Shown one piece after another: positions 1 to 6,339 of a DNA stretch of 7,940 bases. Under the pieces are notes generated by a model. That model saw only the letters and a list, made by a program, of their open reading frames with translations, ran no database searches and was not told the origin of the DNA. A program made the translations under genes and the position numbers. The stretch is from positions 1-7,940 of the forward strand of contig ONVG01000061.1 in assembly GCA_900321195.1 (NCBI GenBank), in the 5' to 3' direction. This DNA is from an uncultured Eubacteriales bacterium (GTDB lineage Bacteria > Bacillota > Clostridia > Oscillospirales > Acutalibacteraceae). Every line of letters begins with the position of its first letter. The stretch's first letter is position 1.

Positions 1-33
1 CTGTAACTGTATTATAAACCATAAGAACTGAAA

Positions 34-57
34 AATTTATAATATCCTGTAGGATAT
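34..57 (-). terminator. Weak intrinsic terminator after hslO
   Basis: Reading leftward, directly past the hslO stop, ATATCC (52-57 on the complement) pairs with GGATAT (42-47) around a four-base loop. It is followed on the transcript by TATAAATTTTTC. The stem is short and A/T-rich and the U run is only five bases, so termination may be partial. It is the only candidate end for the yerC-methyltransferase-hslO operon inside the window. Confidence 0.4.
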
Positions 58-58
58 G

Positions 59-961
59 TCAGTTATCCTGAGAATGCTTCTGCTTGATTATCTGTTCAAG
101 CTGAAGCTTTGAGAACTTGTGTTTTTTCTTGCAGAAGTGGCAAAGCGCCTCCGCATAGCCCTTTTCATCCGCAAGAGAACGTATCTCGTCATCACTTAAA
201 GTAATGAAAGCCTTTATGACTTTTTCACGGCTGCATGAGCAGGCATATTTTATAGGTGTCTCATCAAGAAATTCAACATCAAAGCCTTTAAGAGCCGTAC
301 TGCATATTTCTTCGAGAGACATTCCTTTTGCAAGCATGGTAGTCATTGGTTCAAGCTCAGATACATTTTTTTCAAGCTTGTCGATAGTGCTGTCGTCAGC
401 GCCGGGAAGGAGCTGTATCAGCAGACCGCCCGAAAGAAGGACCTGATGATCTTCCTTGTCAAGAAGAACGCCCAGAGCGCATACTGTAGGTATCTGTTCG
501 CTGACTGCATAATAGCTTGTGATATCCTCGGCTATTTCGCCGGAAACAAGTGCTGTCTGACCGACATAAGGCTCGCCCGTACCGTAGTCACGCATAACAT
601 TGAGTATACCTGTTTTTCCTACAGCCTTTGAAACATTTATTTTACCGTTGGGATAATATTCTGTAGGGCAGTCGGGATTCTGCACATATCCGCGCACATT
701 TCCGATACTGTCGGAAACGGCGATAACTGCGCCTGTTTCGCTGTTGTCGCCCTTTATCCTGAGAGTGATGCTCGCATCATCCTGCTTTAGCTGAGTGCCC
801 ATCATGGAAGCCGCTGTCATAAGTCTGCCTAAAGCGGCGGTTGCAGCAGGGGAGGTGAGGTGTATTTTTGAACCTTTATATACAAGGTCGGTAGTATCTG
901 CGGCACATGCCATTACTGCGCCGTCAGAGGTTATGCATCTTATAATTCTGTCTTTACTCAT
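59..961 (-). CDS. hslO: Hsp33 redox-regulated chaperone
   Basis: A 300-residue cytoplasmic holdase chaperone, the usual length for Hsp33. In the family, oxidation releases zinc from a C-terminal four-cysteine centre, and the protein then dimerises and binds unfolding clients. The centre is intact here: Cys241-Ser-Cys243 and, thirty residues on, Cys274-His-Phe-Cys277. The N-terminal core (about 1-230) has the expected G/S-rich strands, for example GYVQNP near 91-96 and the YGTGEPYVGQ segment near 126-135. The ATG at 961 is preceded by an AAAGGAAAG ribosome site. It overlaps the stop of the upstream methyltransferase gene by eight bases, so it is the last gene of a translationally coupled operon that starts with a YerC-like regulator. 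An oxidative-stress chaperone fits an anaerobe that also makes a ferredoxin next door. I see no lesion. Family assignment is very secure; operon membership is inferred from the overlap. Confidence 0.96.
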   Translation of the reverse strand: MSKDRIIRCITSDGAVMACAADTTDLVYKGSKIHLTSPAATAALGRLMTAASMMGTQLKQDDASITLRIKGDNSETGAVIAVSDSIGNVRGYVQNPDCPTEYYPNGKINVSKAVGKTGILNVMRDYGTGEPYVGQTALVSGEIAEDITSYYAVSEQIPTVCALGVLLDKEDHQVLLSGGLLIQLLPGADDSTIDKLEKNVSELEPMTTMLAKGMSLEEICSTALKGFDVEFLDETPIKYACSCSREKVIKAFITLSDDEIRSLADEKGYAEALCHFCKKKHKFSKLQLEQIIKQKHSQDN

Positions 962-1706
962 AGCTTTCCTTTCTTACTGCATATACAAGGCGCTGTGAAG
1001 TCTCACACGGTCTGTCAAAGCTGAATTCATCATAGACAGCCTCGGTTTTAAGACCAGCCTTCTGCAGCATTTCTTCCATTTTTTCTTGTGTGTAGGCATA
1101 CTCGGAAAATTCCTCTGTATACCTTTTATATTTTTTACCGTCAGGCGCAAAAAAATCGAGAGTTATATCAACTCTGTTGTCTTTCTCACAATAGCTGTTC
1201 TGCCATGCGCAGAAAACCGTATCCGTATCATAGATAAAACAGTTGTCTCCGAGTATATTCCTGTGCTTGTAAACGGTATTTGCGTCAAATACAAAAAGTC
1301 CGTCGGAAGCAAGATATTTTTCAATTCGTCTGAATGTTTCGATAACATCATTTTCGCTTGTAAGATGATTTATGCTGTCGAGCGAGCATATACATGTGTC
1401 TATATATCCGTAAAGCTCTAATTTCTGCATTTTCTGACAAAGGAAAAGTATCTGCTTATCGGCTTCAAAAGCCTTCTGCTGAGCGACAGAGAGCATATAT
1501 GATGAAGCGTCCGCACCGAAAATATCTATCCCTCTTTTGCAAAGCTCAATGGTGAGACTCCCTGTTCCGCAGGCGAGGTCGAGCGTCACGCCGGGTTCGT
1601 GTTTGTGTCTGCGGAAAAGCTCTGTAAGATGGTCGGCGCGCTTTTCGTATTCGGCGTTTTCTGTGAGAGCATCATAATACTGTGCAAAAAAAGAATATGT
1701 ACTCAT
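954..1706 (-). CDS. Class I SAM-dependent methyltransferase
   Basis: A 250-residue soluble Rossmann-fold methyltransferase. Motif I, which binds S-adenosylmethionine, is clear at residues 41-51 (TLDLACGTGSL). An acidic residue ending strand 2 (GAD, near 64-66) should contact the ribose, and a motif IV-like segment CSLDSINHL lies near 107-115. The C-terminal half, with WQNSY near 168-172 and a YTEEFSEYAYT stretch near 196-206, resembles small-molecule methyltransferases of the methyltransferase-25/YqeM-like group. The substrate cannot be read from the sequence. The start ATG overlaps the stop of the preceding regulator gene as ATGA, with an AAGGACGG ribosome site upstream. Its own stop overlaps the hslO start by eight bases. 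Such tight coupling suggests the three proteins are made together, although no shared pathway is known to me. Confidence 0.9.
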   Translation of the reverse strand: MSTYSFFAQYYDALTENAEYEKRADHLTELFRRHKHEPGVTLDLACGTGSLTIELCKRGIDIFGADASSYMLSVAQQKAFEADKQILFLCQKMQKLELYGYIDTCICSLDSINHLTSENDVIETFRRIEKYLASDGLFVFDANTVYKHRNILGDNCFIYDTDTVFCAWQNSYCEKDNRVDITLDFFAPDGKKYKRYTEEFSEYAYTQEKMEEMLQKAGLKTEAVYDEFSFDRPCETSQRLVYAVRKESYE

Positions 1707-2017
1707 TCTTTACCGTCCTTTTTTGCTTCTTCTTCCTTTATCCTGTTGATAGTAAGGGTATAGCCGTCACTTCCGTAATTTAGTGCCCTGTTTACACGGC
1801 TTATAGTTGCAGTACTTGCGCCTGTATGAGCGACTATTTCGGTATATATTTCTCCGTCGTCAAGCATTCTTGCAACAGCGTACCTCTGAGCCATAGCCTT
1901 TATTTCGGGTACTGTACAAAGGTCATCAAAAAAAGCATAGCATTCGTCTATCGTTTTCAGTGACAAAACAGCTTTAAAAAGTGAGTCGGTGTTTTCATTT
2001 TTTATTTTTGATATCAT
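1703..2017 (-). CDS. YerC/YecD (TrpR-superfamily) regulator
   Basis: A 104-residue protein of the YerC/YecD family, small all-helical DNA-binding proteins related to the tryptophan repressor TrpR. The family signature is visible: an N-terminal helical part with DDLCTVPEIKAMAQRYAVARML near 31-52 (conserved E-I-x-A-M-A-Q-R), then a helix-turn-helix near 58-80 running from YTEIVAHTGAST into TISRVNRAL. A conserved glycine/tyrosine tail follows (NYGSDGY). The ligand and targets of this family are not established. The ATG at 2017 has an excellent GGGAGGAA ribosome site at 2024-2031 and an extended -10 promoter upstream. As first gene of the operon it may control the operon itself, which is inference. 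It overlaps the methyltransferase start by four bases (ATGA). Confidence 0.9.
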   Translation of the reverse strand: MISKIKNENTDSLFKAVLSLKTIDECYAFFDDLCTVPEIKAMAQRYAVARMLDDGEIYTEIVAHTGASTATISRVNRALNYGSDGYTLTINRIKEEEAKKDGKE

Positions 2018-2053
2018 TTCTAATTCCTCCCACCGATAATTTATTACAATGAC

Positions 2054-2082
2054 ATTTTAACATATGAAAGTATAAAAGTAAA
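2054..2082 (-). promoter_or_regulatory. Sigma-A promoter of yerC-methyltransferase-hslO
   Basis: On the minus strand a -35-like TTTACT (complement of 2077-2082) is followed after 17 bases by a TAAAAT -10 (complement of 2054-2059), with the TGn extended -10 just before it. The start of transcription would fall near 2047, some 30 bases before the yerC start codon. It is divergent from the ferredoxin promoter. Confidence 0.6.
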
Positions 2083-2124
2083 CAACAATTTACTGCAATT
2101 TGATGATATTTTTTGAAAAATATA

Positions 2125-2153
2125 TTGAAAAAATGCAGAAATTATGTTATAAT
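2125..2153 (+). promoter_or_regulatory. Sigma-A promoter of the ferredoxin gene
   Basis: TTGAAA at 2125-2130, a 17-base spacer, and a perfect TATAAT at 2148-2153 preceded by TGT (extended -10). A perfect AGGAGG ribosome site follows at 2171-2176, eight bases... before the ATG at 2184. This is close to consensus and predicts strong constitutive expression. Confidence 0.85.
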
Positions 2154-2183
2154 ACGTAAAACATTATAAAAGGAGGCTTATTC

Positions 2184-2354
2184 ATGGCTTACAAAATTAC
2201 TGACGATTGTATCTCTTGCGGTGCATGCGCAGGTGAGTGTCCTGCAGGCGCTATCTCCGAGGGCGACGGCAAGTATGAAATAGATGCAGACGCATGTCTT
2301 GACTGCGGCGCATGTGCATCAGTATGTCCCGTTGGCGCTCCTACAGAGGCATAA
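2184..2354 (+). CDS. Clostridial-type 2[4Fe-4S] ferredoxin
   Basis: A 56-residue low-potential electron carrier of the classic clostridial type, too short for many gene callers. It has two CxxCxxCxxxCP cluster motifs: Cys9, 12, 15, 19 (CISCGACAGECP) and Cys38, 41, 44, 48 (CLDCGACASVCP). Each motif supplies three ligands to one cubane and the last cysteine to the other. The acidic composition, with many Asp/Glu, and the pseudo-twofold repeat are typical. In anaerobes such ferredoxins serve pyruvate:ferredoxin oxidoreductase, hydrogenases and Rnf, none of which is in this window. The gene is monocistronic, with a near-consensus promoter, a perfect AGGAGG site, the ATG at 2184, and its own terminator beginning 20 bases after the stop. 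I see no missing ligand. Confidence 0.97.
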   Translation: MAYKITDDCISCGACAGECPAGAISEGDGKYEIDADACLDCGACASVCPVGAPTEA

Positions 2355-2373
2355 TTAATAATGCATAATTAAG

Positions 2374-2413
2374 AAGACTGTCGGAAGACTTATGTTTTCC
2401 GGCAGTCTTTTTT
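2374..2413 (+). terminator. Intrinsic terminator of the ferredoxin gene
   Basis: A 13-base-pair stem (2374-2386 with 2397-2409) with a single G-U pair closes a ten-base loop and runs into six T residues at 2408-2413. It is strong and correctly placed just after the ferredoxin stop. Confidence 0.9.
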
Positions 2414-2421
2414 GTCTTTTC

Positions 2422-2469
2422 AAAAAAGCTCAAAGTCCGTAATGCAAATGCTTCGGACTTTGAGCTTTT
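2422..2469 (-). terminator. Terminator of the PASTA pseudokinase gene
   Basis: A perfect 16-base inverted repeat (2424-2439 and 2454-2469) lies between the two convergent genes. Leftward transcripts from the pseudokinase gene would read the stem and then six U residues (complement of 2422-2427). The right arm is also followed by T-rich DNA, so it could stop rightward read-through from the ferredoxin gene as well. Confidence 0.85.
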
Positions 2470-2484
2470 AACTTTGAACTTTTA
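2457..2484. repeat. Tandem 14-base repeat beside the terminator
   Basis: ACTTTGAGCTTTTA (2457-2470) is followed immediately by ACTTTGAACTTTTA (2471-2484), 13 of 14 bases identical, and by a partial third copy. The first copy is also the right arm of the terminator stem. It looks like slippage duplication of a terminator arm. Confidence 0.7.
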
Positions 2485-2492
2485 ACTTTTTA

Positions 2493-4115
2493 TCAGTTGC
2501 TGTTTGATGAGCCTGTGCTTACTTTGATGATTATTTTTGAACCATAAGGAGCGAGATCTCCGGCATTGTAGTTCTCGTAGCCGATAACCTTTCCTTCTTC
2601 CACGCTGTCGTTTTCAACATAGAAGCCGGAAGCGATAAAGCCCTGTGCGCTGAGAGCTTTTACGGCAGTTTCAACTGACTGACCGCTGATTGCGGGAAGC
2701 TCCCTGTTTCTTGAACCCTTGCTGACTGTAACAACGATAGCAACGCCTTTTTCGGCAGTTATTCCTGTTTTTGGACTCTGTGAAACGACGATTCCCTCTT
2801 CGTATGTGTCGTTGAATTCATCGTCCTTTGCTATTATTATCTTGTATCCTGTGTCTGCGCTCTGTTTTGCGGCAAGGTCTTCATATCTCTGACCGACAAG
2901 ATTCGGTATGTTTATCTTGTTCGGGTCGGCATTTGATACCTGTGATTCCTCTTCGGAGGTTTCAGATGTATTCGTAAAGTTGAATGCATCAGGATTTTTG
3001 ATGACCCAGTAAATACCTGCACCCAAAAGTATTAGCAGACAAGCAAGAACTGTGAGCAAGCCCCATACAAAGCCGGGAACGCCTTCCTTTTTCTTAGGAT
3101 AGTGCTGAGCAGCCTGTGTCTGGACTGCGCTTCTGTTTACTTCGTTCTGTATAGCCTTGACTGTAGGAGCAGCAGAAAGCTGATTTCTCATTTCCTCAAA
3201 GGTCTGTATTCTGTTGAGCTTCTGTACCTGCAAACCGCTTGCAAGAGCAGTTACTACATGGGGGGGAAGTCTTTTGAATACAGCGGTAGGTATAGAGAGC
3301 TTTCCGTCTGGCTTTCGCTCGTTGCTGTTTTCGGGCAGACGTCCTGTAAGAGCATAGAAAAGTGTAGCTGTAAAGCCGTATATATCTGTAGCTTCATCAA
3401 GTACGCCTACATTTTTATACTGCTCGGGAGCAGCGCAGCCGTCCATAAGCTCAGGGTCAAAGAAACCGCCTGTTGACCTTATATCCTTTATTGCGAATTC
3501 GATAAGTCTTAGCTTTCCGGAGGATGTCACACCAAGATTTTCGGGTGATATAGCATAATGACCTATACCTGCATCATGCAGAGATGAAAGAGTAGCTATC
3601 AGCGGCATGAATAATGGTCTTGCGGTGTTCCAGTCTATACTTCCGCCGCTTCTGCTGATGTACTCGGTAAAGGGTATGGATTCGTAATGCTCAGAAACGG
3701 TATATGATACGCCGTTTTCCGTGAATATATCGAATATAGGAGCAATAGCAGTAAGCTCACGGAGCCTTGCTATATTTCTGTAGTATGCGAGATATTCGTC
3801 ATTGAGCTTTTTGTACTGCTCTTCATAGCCGCCTCTGATAACGACTTTAGTTTTTCCTTTTGCACGTCCGCATATACCAGCGGGCATAAATTCGCTGACT
3901 ATAACGGTAGAACCCATATTTGTACTGTAGCCGATATATTTAGCGCCTTCGGCGTTGTTGCTGAGTTTTTTGCCTACAATATAATTACCGTCCTGGAGTG
4001 TGGTTCCGAGAGGAAGGAAAGGAGCGTTTTGCTCAGTGGATCTGTCGAAACCGCAGTACGGACAGATCTGTTCACCGTTATTTTTTTGCATACAGCCAAA
4101 GCATAGCTGTGCCAT
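2493..4115 (-). CDS. Membrane PASTA-domain pseudokinase with zinc ribbon
   Basis: A 540-residue homologue of PrkC/Stk-type kinases, which in Firmicutes sense muropeptides through extracellular PASTA domains. Domains in order: a zinc ribbon (Cys5, 8, 18, 21; CFGC and CPYC), a kinase-like domain about 38-315, a transmembrane helix about 349-372 after a KKK cluster, and two PASTA domains about 401-467 and 472-535. Catalytic residues are missing: the VAIK lysine is Ser74 (VIVSEF), HRD is HYA (186-188, no catalytic Asp), DFG is EFA (206-208), and the glycine loop is gone. The APEQY motif (229-233) and overall fold remain, so I call it a pseudokinase. Start choice: the promoter -10 at 4195-4200 excludes the longest frame from 4235. 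ATG 4115 (MAQLCFGC) has GGCGGA upstream at good spacing. ATG 4130 is possible but its GGAG lies only one base away. A C7 run lies in the coding strand at 3260-3266. Confidence 0.9.
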   Translation of the reverse strand: MAQLCFGCMQKNNGEQICPYCGFDRSTEQNAPFLPLGTTLQDGNYIVGKKLSNNAEGAKYIGYSTNMGSTVIVSEFMPAGICGRAKGKTKVVIRGGYEEQYKKLNDEYLAYYRNIARLRELTAIAPIFDIFTENGVSYTVSEHYESIPFTEYISRSGGSIDWNTARPLFMPLIATLSSLHDAGIGHYAISPENLGVTSSGKLRLIEFAIKDIRSTGGFFDPELMDGCAAPEQYKNVGVLDEATDIYGFTATLFYALTGRLPENSNERKPDGKLSIPTAVFKRLPPHVVTALASGLQVQKLNRIQTFEEMRNQLSAAPTVKAIQNEVNRSAVQTQAAQHYPKKKEGVPGFVWGLLTVLACLLILLGAGIYWVIKNPDAFNFTNTSETSEEESQVSNADPNKINIPNLVGQRYEDLAAKQSADTGYKIIIAKDDEFNDTYEEGIVVSQSPKTGITAEKGVAIVVTVSKGSRNRELPAISGQSVETAVKALSAQGFIASGFYVENDSVEEGKVIGYENYNAGDLAPYGSKIIIKVSTGSSNSN

Positions 4116-4194
4116 ATCTGATTCCGCCATTCTCCGTACAAAAATTTTCGGAAAAGCAAGGGTGTACGGCAGTCCTTGCCTTAGATACTTACAA

Positions 4195-4224
4195 ATTATA
4201 GCACAAAGCAAATATAAAATGCAA
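4195..4224 (-). promoter_or_regulatory. Promoter of the PASTA pseudokinase gene
   Basis: On the minus strand a perfect TATAAT (complement of 4195-4200) has the TGn extended -10 and a poor -35 (TTGCAT, complement of 4219-4224) at 18 bases. The transcript would begin near 4188, giving a leader of about 70 bases. In it GCAAGG/CCTTGC (4156-4161 and 4174-4179) can form a six-base-pair hairpin. Confidence 0.65.
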
Positions 4225-4286
4225 GTTTTTAGCAATTATTCGCTTGTTGAATTACAAAATTGTAAACTATACCAAAACTCTCAGCG

Positions 4287-4306
4287 GATTATTATTGATT
4301 ATTATT
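4287..4306. repeat. Tandem decamer overlapping a -35 box
   Basis: GATTATTATT occurs twice in direct tandem (4287-4296, 4297-4306). The second copy runs into the TTGACA -35 of the phosphopantetheinyl transferase promoter. The A/T-rich repeat could act as an UP element or be a slippage site. Confidence 0.6.
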
Positions 4307-4333
4307 GACAGGGTAGAACGGTACTGATACAAT
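4305..4333 (+). promoter_or_regulatory. Promoter of the phosphopantetheinyl transferase gene
   Basis: Perfect TTGACA at 4305-4310, a 17-base spacer, and TACAAT at 4328-4333 preceded by TGA (extended -10). The start of transcription would be near 4340, about 30 bases before the ATG at 4372. Confidence 0.8.
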
Positions 4334-4371
4334 TTACATGAAATATTTGTGTTGATATACAGGAGGGTAAA

Positions 4372-5010
4372 ATGCTGTACATTTTTGATACCGAAAATGC
4401 CGATATTAGCTTTGTTTATGAGTCTGTGAAATATCTTAGTAAGCAAAGGAAAGAAAGACTGGATGTAATTCGTGCGGAGAATGATAAGATAAATTGCTGT
4501 GCTGCATATCTTCTTCTGAGATACGGACTTTTCAGGGAATACGGAGAAAGGACTGCGCCGATATTTGAATATGAAAAGCGTGAAAAGCCGTATATTACTA
4601 ATATAAGCGGAGCACACTTCAATATCAGCCATTGTAAAAATGCCGTCGCCTGTATTTTATCGGATGAAAACACGGCTGTTGATATAATGGACATACGCAG
4701 TGTCCGACCTGCGGTAATAAAAAGGAGCTGTTCTGAGGAGGAGCAGAAAAAGCTTTCGGAAAGCAGTGATATATCACGGGATTTCATACGCTTATGGACG
4801 AGAAAGGAATGCTTTGTTAAATATACGGGTATGGGACTGCTCGCGGATTTCCGCACGATAACGGAGGATATTCCCGAAATGAGAGATATACATACCTTCG
4901 AGTCGGGCGGAAGCATCATATCATATTATTCCCGCAGGAAAAATATTGAAGTAGTCAGAGTTACTCAGGATGAGCTTTTTAGCTGTCTGCAAAAGGAAAT
5001 TGGTCTTTAG
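4372..5010 (+). CDS. Sfp-type 4'-phosphopantetheinyl transferase
   Basis: A 212-residue enzyme of the Sfp/EntD/AcpT superfamily. These enzymes transfer phosphopantetheine from coenzyme A to a serine of acyl- or peptidyl-carrier proteins. The signature block FIRLWTRKECFVKYTGMGL (138-156) gives the WxxKE...K core with Trp142, Lys145, Glu146 and Lys150. The upstream metal-binding strand is AVDIMDI (102-108), and HFNISHCKNAVAC (82-94) matches the conserved NxSHxxxxV segment. The usual GxDxE has become AVDIM: Asp104 is kept, but methionine sits where the second acidic metal ligand normally lies, with Asp107 next to it. Length fits the single-chain Sfp type rather than the shorter AcpS. The start is fixed by an AGGAGGG ribosome site at 4361-4367. 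No carrier protein, polyketide or peptide synthetase is in the window, so the partner is unknown. No terminator is evident after it. Confidence 0.88.
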   Translation: MLYIFDTENADISFVYESVKYLSKQRKERLDVIRAENDKINCCAAYLLLRYGLFREYGERTAPIFEYEKREKPYITNISGAHFNISHCKNAVACILSDENTAVDIMDIRSVRPAVIKRSCSEEEQKKLSESSDISRDFIRLWTRKECFVKYTGMGLLADFRTITEDIPEMRDIHTFESGGSIISYYSRRKNIEVVRVTQDELFSCLQKEIGL

Positions 5011-5095
5011 TGTTGATTTTTTTGTACGGTATAGTGATATATGAATGATAATTTTTATTGAAAATGTCAATTTGTAATAAGGATAATATTGTATG

Positions 5096-5124
5096 TTGAT
5101 TTTTTTAGTGTAAAATGTTATAAT
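5096..5124 (+). promoter_or_regulatory. Promoter of the CAP-domain protein gene
   Basis: TTGATT at 5096-5101, a 17-base spacer, and perfect TATAAT at 5119-5124 preceded by TGT (extended -10). Transcription would start near 5131, about 40 bases ahead of the ATG at 5171. Confidence 0.8.
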
Positions 5125-5170
5125 ACAGTAAAGATATCCGAAAAATAAAAAAGAAATGAGGGTGGATTTT

Positions 5171-5986
5171 ATGAACATTAAAAAGAAAGGAATTTTCAGT
5201 AAACTGGCTGCATCGGTATTGTCTGCGATGATGTTATTTGGCGGCGGAGCTTTCGCAGTTCAGACCGGATATATGCCGGGCATCAATGCGTCTGCTGTAT
5301 CAACAATTACCGCCGAGCCTTTGAGCAACACATCAAAGCTCGTCAAGACAACTATCGTTAAGGGTAAGAAAGCAGAGGTTAAATTCTCTGCATCAGGCGG
5401 CAGCGGCAAGTACAAGTTTTCACTGTACTACAAACGCAGCTCGGAAAGTAAATGGAAGAGCGCTGTACTCTCTACTGAGGAGCCTACAGGAAGCTTTACG
5501 CCAAAATACAGCGGCGATTATAATGTTTCTGTAAGGGCTGTTGATTCACTCGGAAATGTAAAGAAAAAGCGCTTTACCGTTAACGTTAAACTTAAACCCA
5601 GTGAGTTCAATTTGGAATACGAAGCTCAGGTACTTGAGTTGGTTAATATCGAGAGAAAAAATATCGGCCTTAAACCGCTCAGCCTTGATGAAAAGTTAGT
5701 GCAGGTAGCACATACCAGGGCAAAGGAGATAACAGAGTCATTCTCACATACTCGTCCTGACGGAAGATCATGCTTCTCAGCCGCAAAGGATGCGGGCGTT
5801 TCATATTTCTCGGCGGCAGAAAATATAGCTTACGGCTATAGCACACCGAAGGCAGTAATGAATGCCTGGATGAATTCAAGCAATCATAAGAAGAATATAC
5901 TTTCCGAATCATTGACCAAGATAGGTATAGGATGCTATAAGAACAGCGACGGCATGCTTTATTGGTCGCAGTTCTTTATCGGATAA
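5171..5986 (+). CDS. Secreted Ig-like plus CAP (SCP/YkwD) domain protein
   Basis: A 271-residue exported protein. An N-terminal signal peptide has a lysine-rich start (NIKKK), a hydrophobic core to about residue 28, and likely cleavage at AFA/V (29/30); ASA/V at about 40-42 is an alternative. Residues about 43-140 form a beta-rich Ig/PKD-like domain of the kind common in ruminococcal surface proteins (YSGDYNVSVRAVD near 113-125). Residues about 150-271 are a bacterial CAP domain: LVNIERKNIGLKPL, the AHTRAKE helix with His181, FSH with His193, AENIAYG with Glu217, and the NHKKNIL block with His239. CAP proteins of this YkwD type are extracellular; their activity is largely unknown. No sortase motif, transmembrane anchor or S-layer repeat follows, so it is probably released. 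The upstream ATG at 5156 lies inside the GAGGGTGG ribosome site and is rejected. It is monocistronic, with its own promoter and terminator. Confidence 0.93.
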   Translation: MNIKKKGIFSKLAASVLSAMMLFGGGAFAVQTGYMPGINASAVSTITAEPLSNTSKLVKTTIVKGKKAEVKFSASGGSGKYKFSLYYKRSSESKWKSAVLSTEEPTGSFTPKYSGDYNVSVRAVDSLGNVKKKRFTVNVKLKPSEFNLEYEAQVLELVNIERKNIGLKPLSLDEKLVQVAHTRAKEITESFSHTRPDGRSCFSAAKDAGVSYFSAAENIAYGYSTPKAVMNAWMNSSNHKKNILSESLTKIGIGCYKNSDGMLYWSQFFIG

Positions 5987-5995
5987 CTTTACATA

Positions 5996-6036
5996 AAGTC
6001 CTTATCACTTTGACTTGTGATAAGGGCTTTTGTTTT
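5996..6036 (+). terminator. Intrinsic terminator of the CAP-domain gene
   Basis: A 13-base-pair stem with one G-U pair (5996-6008 with 6017-6029) and an eight-base loop, with T residues at 6028-6036 interrupted by one G. It begins ten bases after the stop codon. Confidence 0.9.
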
Positions 6037-6074
6037 GCAGAAAAATTTTTGCATAAAATTTATTAAAAAAACTG

Positions 6075-6103
6075 TTGACATTTTTTAAAATGTATGTTAT
6101 TAT
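6075..6103 (+). promoter_or_regulatory. Promoter of the serine tRNA pair
   Basis: Perfect TTGACA at 6075-6080, a 17-base spacer and TATTAT at 6098-6103 with a TGT extended -10. An overlapping TATAAT at 6101-6106 would give a 20-base spacer and is less likely. The first tRNA begins about 25 bases after the predicted start of transcription. Confidence 0.75.
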
Positions 6104-6134
6104 AATGAAGTCGCAGGACAAAACAAAATAATAC

Positions 6135-6220
6135 GGAGAGGTATCGAAGCGGTCATAACGAGGCGGTCTTGAAAACCGTTTGTCCGAAAGGACACATGGG
6201 TTCGAATCCCATCCTCTCCG
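6135..6220 (+). tRNA. tRNA-Ser (anticodon UGA)
   Basis: A complete 86-base class II tRNA. The acceptor stem GGAGAGG (6135-6141) pairs with CCTCTCC (6213-6219), and the discriminator is G6220, as expected for serine. The anticodon loop CTTGAAA (6168-6174) places TGA at 6170-6172. A long variable arm (TGTCC..GGACA) and the T loop TTCGAAT are present. CCA is not encoded. It reads UCA and, by wobble, other UCN codons. Confidence 0.97.
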
Positions 6221-6225
6221 GCGCA

Positions 6226-6305
6226 GTGCCCCCGCTGTCGATTTGCGCTATAGCTTTTTCGGACAGAGCGTTTAAGCCGCGCCGATAATGCAGCGGGCAT
6301 GGCAC
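6226..6305 (+). repeat. Long-range GC-rich stem between the two tRNAs
   Basis: GTGCCCCCGCTG (6226-6237) pairs with CAGCGGG (6291-6297) and GGCAC (6301-6305), giving 12 base pairs interrupted by a three-base CAT bulge and enclosing about 53 bases. It fills most of the tRNA spacer and has no U run, so it is not a terminator. A processing signal or a folded spacer RNA is possible. Confidence 0.55.
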
Positions 6306-6339
6306 AACAATTCAATAATATTGCTTTCTTTGGCACTTT

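Noticed and set aside
4116..4235. N-terminal extension of the pseudokinase to the ATG at 4235
   Set aside because: The -10 element lies at 4195-4200, so this start is upstream of the transcript; there is also no ribosome site, and the zinc ribbon begins naturally after 4115.
4416..4919. A 167-codon minus-strand frame opposite the phosphopantetheinyl transferase gene
   Set aside because: The sense frame has the family motifs, promoter and ribosome site; the antisense frame is its shadow.
6100..6336. A 78-codon minus-strand frame across tRNA-Ser(UGA)
   Set aside because: It is antisense to a complete tRNA. Its EDGIRTH...TNGFQD stretch is the well-known false protein made by reading the complement of serine tRNA genes.
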